From Alteribacillus sp041949975 (lineage in GTDB: Bacteria; Bacillota; Bacilli; Bacillales; Marinococcaceae): 27,698 nt of DNA. The notes under the pieces are model-generated. The model worked only from the letters and a program-made list of their open reading frames with translations. It was not told the origin of the DNA and did no database searches. Location of the stretch: NCBI RefSeq assembly GCF_041949975.1, contig NZ_JBHFQG010000040.1:1-27698 (forward strand), given 5' to 3'. Position 1 is the first letter of the stretch. Each line of letters starts with the position of its first letter. A program made the position numbers and the translations under genes. Positions 1-8,343 of this stretch are shown piece after piece.

Positions 1-127
1 TTTTTCAAATTGATCATCGCTCCCAGTCTCCCCATTAGAAATTCATTTATTTCTACAGGGGTTAATTATATACTACTGGGGGATTTTTCAATGACTCCAG
101 TGGTCCAGTTTTAGATTACTACATACA

Positions 128-199
128 CGTATCAAGGTCTTTCCATTTTAAGGTGCATAATTCACCTGATCGCAATCCAGTATAAGCAAGAAAGATGGG
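128..199 (-). pseudogene. Tyrosine-type integrase remnant
   Basis: Read on the minus strand, 24 open codons give a peptide containing AYTGLRSGEL followed by LKWKDLD. This is the box I region of tyrosine recombinases, where the arginine of TGxRxGEL is the first catalytic arginine. No open frame continues on either side; the flanks (1-127 and 200-352) carry stops in all frames I followed. It looks like a scrap of a phage or ICE-type integrase, or of a XerC-like gene. The match is short but the motif is characteristic. Confidence 0.5.
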
Positions 200-352
200 A
201 TAATCTTAATCTAGTCCCAACTCTTTGATTATATGTTCTTTACGACTGTACCATTAATTAATCAACTAAGGAACATCGATCTGAAAGAACACTTCGAACA
301 TTTGAATAAAAAATTCGAGAAGTATGATTTAGTGATTAATTGATGAACTAGG

Positions 353-1425
353 CTATATATCATTTGATAAAGAAGGTGCAGAATTATTATTTACCCATAT
401 ATCATTAAAGTGAACTTTGCGATCATCCGTTTTCCTCATAGACTCATCTAATTTACTAATCAAGCCGGTACGGTTCTTGACATTCAGCTTACTAAAAATA
501 TTTTGAATGTGCCGTTTTACAGTATTAATACTGATAAATGACTGTTGGGCAATTTCCGAGTTTGTACAACCTTTTCGAATAAGCTGGCAAATTTCCATTT
601 CTCTTGGTGTTAAGAAGGAGAGTTTATGATCAATTGTGGGTGTGGAGGTACAGACGCTTGACTCTGGTATAAGATGGACAATATAAACGTCTTCCTTTTG
701 GTACTTTGATTTTGCATCGAATTGAATGGTATGTTTTTGAAATGAAGGGGAGACAACGGATTTTGCAAATCCTAATTGAAAATTGTGTTGGTTATTCACG
801 TACTTTTTCATAAACATGTCAAAAGTCATTGTCATTGGTCAAAAGCTCGGCAATAATATTTCTAGCGGAATTATTAAAATATAGCGGACGGAAGGATCTA
901 TCGATAATAATAAGACCAAGAGAAGATTTATCTGCATGTGCTTCCAAAACTTTTTTTGATCTTCAATATTTTCTAAGGTTCTTTCGGTATAAATTTTCTG
1001 TGAAATAAAAGATGATATGGATTCAAATCGCTTTACGTCTTTCTTGTCAAAAGGACGATCACCTTCTAACCGCAATAATCCCAGTGTACCCACCAATTTG
1101 TTTTGAATATGTAAAGTTGACTACCATTTCATCATGATATTGATACTTTTTTATAAAGCCTGTATAGAATTCGCTCTTTTCAAATTTAGTAAAGGAAGGA
1201 ATCTAGATCGCTAATGCAAAAGATCTTTTGTTCCGATATCTTATTCAAGTGCTTTTTGGGATGGAGAAAGTCTAGTTCATCATAATTGGCTAAATAATCA
1301 TACCCAAAAATTTTTGATAGGAAATATTGTATCTGCTGGCGGAAATGTTCGGTCGGATGTGCCAAGTGTTCTAAAAATTCCAAGATTCCGCGATAGTCTT
1401 TTTTAGATAACTGGTAATCTTTCAT
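353..1425 (-). pseudogene. LuxR-family regulator, frameshifted
   Basis: Three successive minus-strand frames together make one regulator of about 350 residues. The N-terminal piece (1425 down to 1186) begins at an ATG and looks like the start of a sensor domain. The middle piece (about 1096-839) contains GTLGLLRLEGDRPF, typical of the end of a GAF domain. The last piece (835-353) carries a LuxR/GerE HTH: LTPREMEICQLIRKG, then NSEIAQ and ISINTVKRHIQNIFSKL. Frameshifts are visible near 1180-1110, 950-890 and 835, because coding similarity continues in another frame (near 905-840 a different frame reads DRSFRPLYFNNSARNIIAELL). It is divergent from the downstream catabolic genes, where a local regulator would be expected. 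With several breaks it is probably non-functional unless the assembly is poor. Confidence 0.75.
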
Positions 1426-1870
1426 AATGGTACCACCACAAAATAACCATAATATTAAAAATATTTTAACATTTATCTTGACTAATTAATCTGATATCGT
1501 TCACAATAATAATAATAGTTTCAGAATAAATGAAAGTCTTCCAGGACTAAAATGGAATTCACCTTTTTATGAATCCGGGGGGGCAAGAATAGATTTTTTA
1601 TAATATTCAGAGTTTATAGTTGTAGTCTTGGAAGACTGGTTAAAAACGAGCAAACTTTCCCGTTACATGAACGATATATCGGTACACTTTGCTGAAAACC
1701 GAAAAAGCCAACGGGTTTTGGTGTTGATTGCTTTGGTGCTTTCATCGATATCACCCTGACATCTATGATGTTCTCCACAGACAGTTTTCGACACTGGAAG
1801 CTTAAGACCTGGTTCTACTGACTTTTTCACCGGTCTTCTAGAAAATCTTGAAAACGAGGTGGTTAGAAAA
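1426..1870. other. Intergenic region with paired palindromes
   Basis: This 445-base gap separates the broken LuxR gene from the reductase gene. I see no coding signal. It contains two related 14-bp near-palindromes, AGTCTTCCAGGACT at 1535-1548 and AGTCTTGGAAGACT at 1624-1637, with centres 89 bp apart, which look like regulator sites. The stretch 1690-1850 is less AT-rich and may be decayed coding DNA, but I cannot assign it. Confidence 0.5.
1535..1637. promoter_or_regulatory. Two copies of a 14-bp palindrome (putative operator)
   Basis: AGTCTTGGAAGACT at 1624-1637 has perfect six-base arms around GG. AGTCTTCCAGGACT at 1535-1548 differs in the right half but fits the same AGTCYT-SS-ARGACT pattern apart from the centre. 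Both lie in the divergent gap between a LuxR-type gene and the reductase gene, where an operator would be expected. The assignment to a regulator is inference. Confidence 0.35.
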
Positions 1871-2988
1871 ATGAAACAGAAAAAGGTGTTAATCGTTGGA
1901 GCGACAGGGCTTGTAGGCTATGCAGCTATGAAGCATTTTACGACTCAGAAAGACTGCAGCGTGATTGCTGTTTCTCGAAGGCGACCGGCCGAGACCTTTG
2001 GTGCTAAATTTATATCCGTTGACTTAACCAATGAGAAGCAGTGTCTTGAGGTTTTTGGAAACATGACGGATATTACGCACGTCGTTTATACCGCTTTATA
2101 TGAAAAGCCTGATCTAATTGAGGGTTGGTTGGATGAGGAGCAGATCTTAATTAATAAACTAATGCTTCGAAACTTGTTTGAACCGTTGGAGCGTGCCGCA
2201 AAGGAGCTTAAACAGTTACATTACTGCAGGGTGCTAAAGCTTATGGAGTACACGTTAAACAGATAAAGAACCCAGCTCGGGAGGACAGGTCGGAGATGCG
2301 AGAGCAACCCAATTTCTATTGGGAACAAGAGGATTACATCAAGGAGAAGCAAAAGGGAAAGGATTGGAATTGGACCATTTTTCGTCCCTCGATCATTATC
2401 GGTGAGTCTATTGGTAGTCCCATGAATATCATACCAGTGATTGGTGTCTATGCTGCCCTACTAAAGGAAGAAGGTAAACCACTCTATTATCCAGGCGGAG
2501 TAGAAACGTTTGTCCCAGCTACAGATGCAGATCTTCTGGCTCGGGCAATCGCTTGGGCTGGAGAGTCTAATAAGGCACAAGGCGAAGCGTTTAACATTAC
2601 GAACGGCGATATATTTGTCTGGTCGAGTATTTGGCCAACTATTGCTGAAACCTTAGGTATGGAGCCTGGGGAGAATGTTCCTCTATCTTTGAAAGAAGAG
2701 ATACCAAAACGAGAGGCTGATTGGAAACGTATTCGTAAGAAGTATAATCTTGTGGCACCAGGACTTACGGATTTTGTTGGTTATTCCTTAGAATATACAG
2801 ATTGGTTCCTCTTCTACGGGGCAACGGAAATGCCCTATCCCTTTTTCTTATCAGATATTAAATTAAGACAGGCTGGATTTCACGAATGTATTGATACAGA
2901 AGTAATGTTTCAAAAATGGATTCGATTGTTTCAGGAGAAACGATTGCTTCCAGAGCCTAAGAGGAAGATTGGTTATACTGCAAAATAA
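1871..2988 (+). pseudogene. PRISE-like SDR NAD(P)-dependent reductase, one frameshift
   Basis: This is an atypical short-chain dehydrogenase of the progesterone 5-beta-reductase/iridoid synthase-like (PRISE) type, a family that reduces enone-type double bonds with NADPH. The N-terminal half has the dinucleotide motif GATGLVG near residues 10-16, then HVVYTALYEKP. The second half has RPSIIIG and a long substrate-binding tail. The two halves are in different frames. The family's LLQGAKAYGVHV segment reads in the second frame from about 2218, so one base has been lost near 2217-2218. Apart from that the gene appears complete at about 370 residues. ATG 1871 is preferred over GTG 1859 because GAGGTGG at 1855-1861 is spaced correctly for it. 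It lies 82 bases before the acyl-CoA synthetase on the same strand and probably belongs to the same unit. A single break could also be a sequencing error. Confidence 0.75.
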
Positions 2989-3070
2989 CATATTATTCCA
3001 TACCCACGGGTGGTAATCTTCGAAAGGGGCATCGATTGGATATAGTTTACTTCAATGGTGGTGTTTATAA

Positions 3071-4696
3071 ATGACAATGTTTTGGCGTGATGTTGACCCT
3101 TTTGTCTCTGAAGAAGTAATTAACGGTGTAAAGATGAAGACATACCGTGAGCGACCAAAAACGTTAAGTGAAACACTTGAAAGCAGTGTTGAACGTTTTC
3201 CAGATAAGGTCGCTCTCGTTCACGGTGATGAAAGACTTACATACCGTGAATTGAAAACCCAAGTTAATAATATGGCATATCAATTGCGTAATCGTTATGG
3301 TATTGAAAAAGGAGATTGCATTGCCCTTTTGTTAATGAACGGAACTCCATTCGTTGTATCTGTTTATGCTGCAATGCAAATTGGAGCGGTCGCTGTTCCA
3401 TTAAACACAAAGTTAAAAACAGAAGAGCTTGAATTTATGCTACAAGATTCTGGCGCAAAAGTTTTGATTACTAATATGGAGTGGTGGAAAAATATAAAAC
3501 CTATTAAAGATAAAATTCTTGCAGAATACATTTTTATAACAAGCGACCAAGTTCCGAATGGAACGATTCCTTATCATTTTTTAGTTGAAGACAGAGCGAT
3601 TAAGGTAATTCGAGAATCTGTCGATGAGAGTGATAATGCTTTCATCATGTACACGTCTGGAACAACCGGAAGACCAAAAGGGGCATTGATAACACATCGG
3701 AATATGATTCATACATGCCTTAACTATACTTATTGCTACCGGTTGTCGAGCGATGATTCGACAATCATTGCAGTTCCAGTTTTCCATATTACTGGTTTGG
3801 CTGCGCAACTCACGACATTTATTTTTCTAGGCGGGAAAATTGTTCTTATGCCGATGTTTAAGCCAAAACAATTTTTACAACTACTCGAACAGGAAAAAAT
3901 CACCCATGTCATTGCTTCACCAACCGTTTACGTGATGACACTGATGGAACCTGATCATGGTACTTATGATGTATCCAACTTACGAGTTGGTGCATTTGGT
4001 GGTGCGCCAATGCCTGCTGAAACTTTGAAGGCGCTTAAAAACTGGATTCCTTCTATTGAACTACACAACACGTACGGATTAACAGAAACGACTTCACCTG
4101 CAATGTTGATGCCTGACGAGCATCAGATGAGAAAAATTAGTTCAGTCGGTGTCTTATCGCCTGTAACCGAAGCGAAAATCGTTGACCCGGAATCAAGGGA
4201 AAAACTTAAACCGGGGAAAGTTGGTGAATTGATTTTTAAAGGCCCTATGGTAATTGAAGAATATTGGAATAACGAAGAGGCAACAAAGAAAACCATTCAG
4301 GATGGGTGGTTGTCAACAGGAGATCTTGCCATGATTGATGAAGAAGGCTTTGTCACAATAATGGATCGTATTAAGGATATGATTAACCGTGGCGGCGAAA
4401 AAATTTTTTCCGTCGAAGTCGAGGATGTCCTCTACTCAAATACGAAAATTATGGAAACTGCCGTTGTCGGTGTCTCTGATTTGACATATGGGGAAGTAGT
4501 AAAAGCGTGTGTAGTTCCAAGATCAGGCGAAATATTGACTGAGGAAGAGGTAAAAGAATGGGTTGCTAGTAGACTGGCAAAATTTAAAGTCCCAACATAC
4601 GTTGAATTTCTAGACATTCTTCCCCGCAATCCAAATGGCAAAGTGATAAAAACTGAGTTACGTTATACTCCTGAAACAATAAACAAACAAAAATAA
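3071..4696 (+). CDS. AMP-forming acyl-CoA synthetase
   Basis: This is a complete 541-residue member of the ANL adenylate-forming superfamily, cytosolic, activating a carboxylic acid with ATP and then forming the CoA thioester. Visible core motifs are the P-loop YTSGTTGRPKG near residue 194, NTYGLTETT near 331, GWLSTGDLA near 411, the hinge region DRIKDMINRGGEKI near 430-445, and the C-terminal catalytic lysine in NPNGKVIKTEL near 523. The length fits medium/long-chain or aryl acyl-CoA ligases; the acid substrate cannot be read from sequence. A weak GGTGGTG precedes the ATG. It sits between a PRISE-like reductase and a phosphotriesterase-family hydrolase on the same strand, which suggests one catabolic route: reduce, open a lactone or ester, activate with CoA. 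That order is inference. Confidence 0.9.
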   Translation: MTMFWRDVDPFVSEEVINGVKMKTYRERPKTLSETLESSVERFPDKVALVHGDERLTYRELKTQVNNMAYQLRNRYGIEKGDCIALLLMNGTPFVVSVYAAMQIGAVAVPLNTKLKTEELEFMLQDSGAKVLITNMEWWKNIKPIKDKILAEYIFITSDQVPNGTIPYHFLVEDRAIKVIRESVDESDNAFIMYTSGTTGRPKGALITHRNMIHTCLNYTYCYRLSSDDSTIIAVPVFHITGLAAQLTTFIFLGGKIVLMPMFKPKQFLQLLEQEKITHVIASPTVYVMTLMEPDHGTYDVSNLRVGAFGGAPMPAETLKALKNWIPSIELHNTYGLTETTSPAMLMPDEHQMRKISSVGVLSPVTEAKIVDPESREKLKPGKVGELIFKGPMVIEEYWNNEEATKKTIQDGWLSTGDLAMIDEEGFVTIMDRIKDMINRGGEKIFSVEVEDVLYSNTKIMETAVVGVSDLTYGEVVKACVVPRSGEILTEEEVKEWVASRLAKFKVPTYVEFLDILPRNPNGKVIKTELRYTPETINKQK

Positions 4697-4860
4697 AGGA
4701 GAATACCCGGCCTCCACCTCTTGAAAGGCAGAACGAAGGAATGTAAGGGCCGATGACGGACCCTGTGAGACATGGGAGGGTCAACCGGAGGGTGGATGTG
4801 GAGTTCCTATGCGCAATCATAAGTTGGAAATGAGGGGTTTGCCTCTTCTCCAACCGTCCC
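4697..4860 (+). ncRNA. Structured G-rich segment, possible group II intron remnant
   Basis: Between the ligase and hydrolase genes is a purine-rich, stem-prone segment unlike the flanking DNA. ACCCTGT/ACATGGG can pair around a short loop (about 4761-4778). GTTGGA at 4823-4828 pairs with TCCAAC at 4849-4854, with GAGG/CCTC pairing inside. The wording of the 4720-4810 stretch (GGAATGTAAGGGCCGA, TGTGAGACATGGGAGGGTC, GGATGTGGAGTTCCTATGCG) resembles the 5' domain I region of bacterial group II introns as I remember them. No domain V, domain VI or reverse transcriptase gene is present, so at most it is a 5' fragment. It could also be another structured leader or IS debris. Confidence 0.35.
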
Positions 4861-4979
4861 CTTTCATTTAATAACTGATATTCCTTCAAAAACAAGGGTT
4901 TGCTCTCCATCTTAAATCGTGAGAACAAGCGAATATACGTGAGAAAGAAAAACTTAATTTATTAGGGAGGAATATTGAA

Positions 4980-6011
4980 ATGACAAAAATGGTGAATACC
5001 GTATTAGGTTCAGTTGCTGTCGATCAGCTTGGCAAAACATTAATGCATGAACACTTCTTTTTTGGGTACCCGGGATTTACAGGAAATTCACTATATGTGA
5101 ATGACCGTGAAGACATTATAAAAACGGGAATGGAAGTTGCAGCAAGAGTTAAAGCATATGGTGTGCAAACTGTCGTTGATGCAACACCGAATGATTGCGG
5201 AAGGGATCCTGAGCTTTTGAAAGAGATTGCAGAACGCTCAGAATTAAATATTATTTGTTCAACAGGTTATTACTATGAAGGTGAAGGTGCACCAGCTTAT
5301 TTAAAATTCAAACAGGCACTCGGGCAAGCAGAAGAAGAGATTTTAGAAATTTTTATGAAAGAAATTACAGAAGGCATCGGGAACACTGGGATCAAGCCGG
5401 GTGTTATTAAACTGGCATCAAGTAAGGATCAAATTACGCCATATGAGGAAATGTTCTTTAAAGCGGCTGCTAAAGTACAAAAAGAAACGGATATTTCAAT
5501 TATTACCCACACACAAGAAGGTACGATGGGACCTGAACAAGCTGAATTGCTTGTGTCAGAAGGCGCAGATCCAAGCAAAATTTTAATTGGCCATATGGAC
5601 GGAAATACAGATATAAAATATCACAAACGTACATTAGATACAGGTGTATTTGTAGGTTTTGATCGTTTTGGTATACAAGGTTTTGTAGGTGCTCCAATGG
5701 ATTCTGACCGGGTTGCTGTTTTAACCGGTTTGTTAAGAAGTGGTTATACGAATCAATTAATGATATCACATGACAAAGTAAACGTATGGCTTGGAAAAGC
5801 ACCTGAATGGCCCGAGGAACTACAAAATCTAACAAAAGATTGGCATACCACCCATATATTTGAAAATATCATTCCAGCTTTAAAGAAAGGTGGTGTAACT
5901 GACGACCAAATCAATACGATATTGGTTAACAACCCAAGAAGAATTTTTGGAGGTAAGGTTGAAAAAAGCGAGGGTTCTAAGGTTGACTCCATAGTCAAGA
6001 CACAATTTTAA
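4980..6011 (+). CDS. Phosphotriesterase-family metal-dependent hydrolase (lactonase-like)
   Basis: This complete 343-residue TIM-barrel amidohydrolase belongs to the phosphotriesterase (PTE) family, many of whose bacterial members are lactonases. All binuclear metal ligands are visible: H23 and H25 in MHEHFF, the lysine expected to be carboxylated, K144 in GVIKLASS, H177 in ITHTQEG, H205 in IGHMDGNTD and D265 in ISHDK. The enzyme should therefore be active with Zn, Co, Fe or Mn. It has no signal peptide. GGGAGG at 4965-4970 gives a good binding site for this ATG. It follows the acyl-CoA synthetase by 283 bases, with a structured segment between. In context, hydrolysis of a lactone or ester made upstream is more likely than organophosphate hydrolysis; that is inference. 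Confidence 0.88.
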   Translation: MTKMVNTVLGSVAVDQLGKTLMHEHFFFGYPGFTGNSLYVNDREDIIKTGMEVAARVKAYGVQTVVDATPNDCGRDPELLKEIAERSELNIICSTGYYYEGEGAPAYLKFKQALGQAEEEILEIFMKEITEGIGNTGIKPGVIKLASSKDQITPYEEMFFKAAAKVQKETDISIITHTQEGTMGPEQAELLVSEGADPSKILIGHMDGNTDIKYHKRTLDTGVFVGFDRFGIQGFVGAPMDSDRVAVLTGLLRSGYTNQLMISHDKVNVWLGKAPEWPEELQNLTKDWHTTHIFENIIPALKKGGVTDDQINTILVNNPRRIFGGKVEKSEGSKVDSIVKTQF

Positions 6012-6021
6012 GTTTTTAAGG

Positions 6022-6043
6022 TAGGGGAATATACATTCCCCTA
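6022..6043 (+). other. Hairpin after the hydrolase gene
   Basis: TAGGGGAAT (6022-6030) and ATTCCCCTA (6035-6043) form a 9-bp stem with a 4-base loop just after the stop codon. There is no T-run after it, so it may protect the mRNA 3' end rather than terminate. A proper terminator follows at 6110. Confidence 0.5.
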
Positions 6044-6109
6044 GACATAAATAGGGGGCACTGGACCAAAAAAAGAAAATTGTACGCTTAGGCGATCGAC
6101 GGCACCCAA

Positions 6110-6147
6110 AAAACCCGGCATTCTGTACGCTAAGGAGCCGGGTTTTT
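6110..6147 (+). terminator. Rho-independent terminator
   Basis: AAAACCCGGC (6110-6119) pairs with GCCGGGTTTTT (6137-6147) around a 17-base loop and ends in a T-run. It is the likely end of the ligase-hydrolase transcript. Confidence 0.75.
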
Positions 6148-6420
6148 CATGCTCGGGGCACCTCATTGGGGTTTGTCCGAGATACGGGACTCAAATAATC
6201 CCTAGGACAAACCATGATAAAATAGAATCGGTGATAACCATGTTGAATGACCGAGAGTATCACCGGTATCGATTGGTAAAAATGACCATTTTCCTGGATT
6301 TGCTGGAAAAGGTACTGGAGAAGGATTCTTGTACACATGGTATATCGGAGGGCCAAAACAAAAAGAAATCGCACGACAGTGCGCCATAGTAGTATTATAG
6401 ATTCAAAGAGATAGAAGACT
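6148..6420 (+). other. Gap with a small unassigned ORF
   Basis: This stretch between the terminator and the IS1182 element contains one 49-codon ORF at 6240-6389 (starts MLNDREYHRYRL, ends KKKSHDSAP). It has no good ribosome binding site and matches nothing I recognise; its composition suggests a fragment of a mobile-element gene. Nothing else can be supported here. Confidence 0.3.
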
Positions 6421-6445
6421 GGGGCTGGGACAAAACCCAGTAATT

Positions 6446-6493
6446 AAAAAGAGTGGTACCCGCCAATACGTTGGTGAGTACCACTCTTTTTTT
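6446..6493 (+). terminator. Terminator hairpin inside left end of IS1182 element
   Basis: AAAAAGAGTGGTAC (6446-6459) pairs with GTACCACTCTTTTT (6477-6490), with CCAA/TTGG pairing in the loop region and a T-run after it. The A-run on the other side lets it work in both directions. It would block outside transcription from entering the transposase gene. Confidence 0.8.
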
Positions 6494-6581
6494 AAATAAA
6501 ATTCTAAAATGAAGTACGCAAAAAGGATACCTTCTGATAAAGTTAAAGTACCCACACCAAAACAGTATCGGAGGTATCCTT

Positions 6582-8096
6582 ATGTTTAAACATTATACCA
6601 TGAATCAAGTCATTTTGCCGTTAGATTTAGAAAGAAAACTTCAAGAAAATGATATAGCTTATGCCCTCAACGATGTAGTAGAAACGATTCCAGATGAAGC
6701 ATTCTCCGTTTTTTTGCGGGAAACAGGCTCTCCCTCTTATCATCCGCGAATGATGATGAAGGTGATTTTATGTGCTTATACGTAATCTGTTTTCTCTGGA
6801 AGAAAGATCGAAGGGTTATTGAAAGATAGTGTCCGAATGATGTGGTTAGCTCAAGGATATGATCCAAGTTATCGTACCATCAATCGTTTCAGTGTCCATC
6901 CACAGGTCAAAGAGCTTCTGCGTCAGTGCTTTGTCCAATTTCGTTGTCAGCTTGTACAGGAAAAATTGATTGAGGAAGAAGCGATTTTTATTGATGGTAC
7001 CAAGATTGAAGCGAATGCCAATAAGTTTACGTTTGTTTGGCGCAAATCCGTGGAGAAATATAGCGCTCAGTTGGTGGAGAGATCCAACCAAATGTACGAT
7101 GAATTACTGGAAAAGGAAATCATTCCAGACATCGAGCGAGAAAGTTCGGATGAACTTTCAATAGAAGAACTCACAAAAGTAGCGGAAAAGCTGGACGATG
7201 AAGTTGAAGACTACGACAAAAAAATTGAAGCGAGTCAGGACGGAGGCGAAAGGAAACAACTTCGCTCGGAGCGTAAAGAGCCAAAACAATACCGCAAGCA
7301 ATTCAAGGATTTTGTGGCACGCAAACAAAAATACCAAAATGACATGAAAATCTTCGGAGCACGAAACAGTTATTCGAAAATCGATCATGACGCCACATTT
7401 ATGCGAATGAAAGATGACTATATGAGAAATGGTCAACTCAAAGCCAGTTATAATGTACAAATTGCGACAGAAGGACAATATGCATTGGCTTATGATGTTT
7501 TCCCCAATCCAACGGATACACGAACGTTCATCCCTTTTCTAAATAAGATTGAGAAAGGTTTTTTTCAGCTACCAAAGTATATTGTCGCTGACGCCGGTTG
7601 TGGCAGTGAACAAAATTACGAAGATATTCTAAACCATCGAAAACGCACGCCACTCATCACGTACAACTTGTATCGTAAAGAGAAGAAAAAGAAATATAAG
7701 AAAGATCCTTTTAACATGGCCAACTGGGACTATGATCAAGAAGACGATTTATTTACCTGTCCAACTGGGAAAACATTGACCTTTCTCTATATGTCAAACC
7801 GAACGGATAAAGCAGGATTTCAACGAACATTTAAGGTCTATGAATGTGAAGACTGTTCCGGTTGTCCATTACGGTCCCAATGTACGAAGGCAAAGGAAGG
7901 AAAGAATCGGAAGGTTTATTACAACGAAAAATGGGAAAACCAAAAAGCATATATGAGAGAAAAGCTTTCGGAAACGAAAACGGGTGAAATCTATGGTAAG
8001 CGTAAGATAGATGTAGAGCCAGTCTTCGGATTTTTGAAGGCTAATTTGCGTTTTACTCGAATGTCGGTGAGAGGCAAAGAAAAAGTAGAAAAGTAA
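6582..8096 (+). pseudogene. IS1182-family transposase, interrupted
   Basis: The protein is a DDE transposase of the IS1182 family. The N-terminal part has the DUF772-type HTH region (ETGSPSYHPRMMMKVILCAYT), and the catalytic part begins with IDGTKIEANANKFTFVWRK. Further along are IVADAGCGSEQNYE, a cysteine-rich CPLRSQC-type region and the terminal VEPVFGFLKANLRF motif with the catalytic glutamate. Codon 68 is TAA at 6783-6785, where the family has a glutamine, so the frame is split into 6582-6782 and 6786-8096. The C-terminus stops at VRGKEKVEK, some 20 residues shorter than usual. GGAGG lies before ATG 6582. Transposition would need a suppressor or a helper copy elsewhere. Confidence 0.85.
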
Positions 8097-8105
8097 GCGT
8101 CAAAT

Positions 8106-8135
8106 AATCCCCACCTTTTAAATGAGATGGGGATT
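8106..8135 (+). terminator. Hairpin after the transposase gene
   Basis: AATCCCCA and TGGGGATT form an 8-bp stem with a loop of about a dozen bases just past the transposase stop codon, followed by TTCGTATGC. The T-run is short, so termination would be weak. Confidence 0.4.
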
Positions 8136-8252
8136 TCGTATGCTTTAAGTATTCTGATTTGGCACGTGACAGATCTCGGGAAGCTCCGGTGACCATGGAA
8201 GGATCAGATCAAGGTTAGACTCTTTTGTCAGGTCCATGTTGGGAAGATAATC

Positions 8253-8299
8253 AAAAAAGATTCCGATTATTAAAAAACGATAATCGGAATCTTTTTTTA
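8253..8299 (+). terminator. Terminator hairpin inside right end of IS1182 element
   Basis: AAAAAAGATTCCGATTAT (8253-8270) pairs with TAATCGGAATCTTTTTTT (8281-8298). A-run and T-run on either side make it effective in both directions. In the minus direction it may also serve as the terminator of the dimethylformamidase operon, which ends at 8344. Confidence 0.8.
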
Positions 8300-8343
8300 C
8301 TATTTCGGGCTAGTTATGTCCCAGCCCCGATTTCTATACTTAT

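Larger units (their letters stand above)
6421..8328 (+). mobile_element. IS1182-family insertion sequence
   Basis: The ends are inverted repeats: the left end starts GGGGCTGGGACAAAACC at 6421, and the right end (8311-8328) reads GGGGCTGGGACATAACTA when reversed. These bracket one transposase gene, giving an element of 1908 bp, normal for IS1182. Each end carries a strong inward hairpin terminator. I see no direct target duplication; the flanks instead carry a short inverted match (ATAGAA at 6411-6416, TTCTAT at 8332-8337). The right end lies 15 bases from the stop codon of the dimethylformamidase large subunit, so insertion happened immediately downstream of that gene. Confidence 0.85.

Noticed and set aside
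4584..4928. 114-codon minus-strand open frame crossing the ligase end and the gap
   Set aside because: Overlaps the intact acyl-CoA synthetase and the structured segment; composition is not protein-like.
8166..8185. Second sigma-54-like promoter starting TGGCACGTGACAG
   Set aside because: The -24 half is good but there is no TTGC at the -12 position, and it lies inside the IS element.
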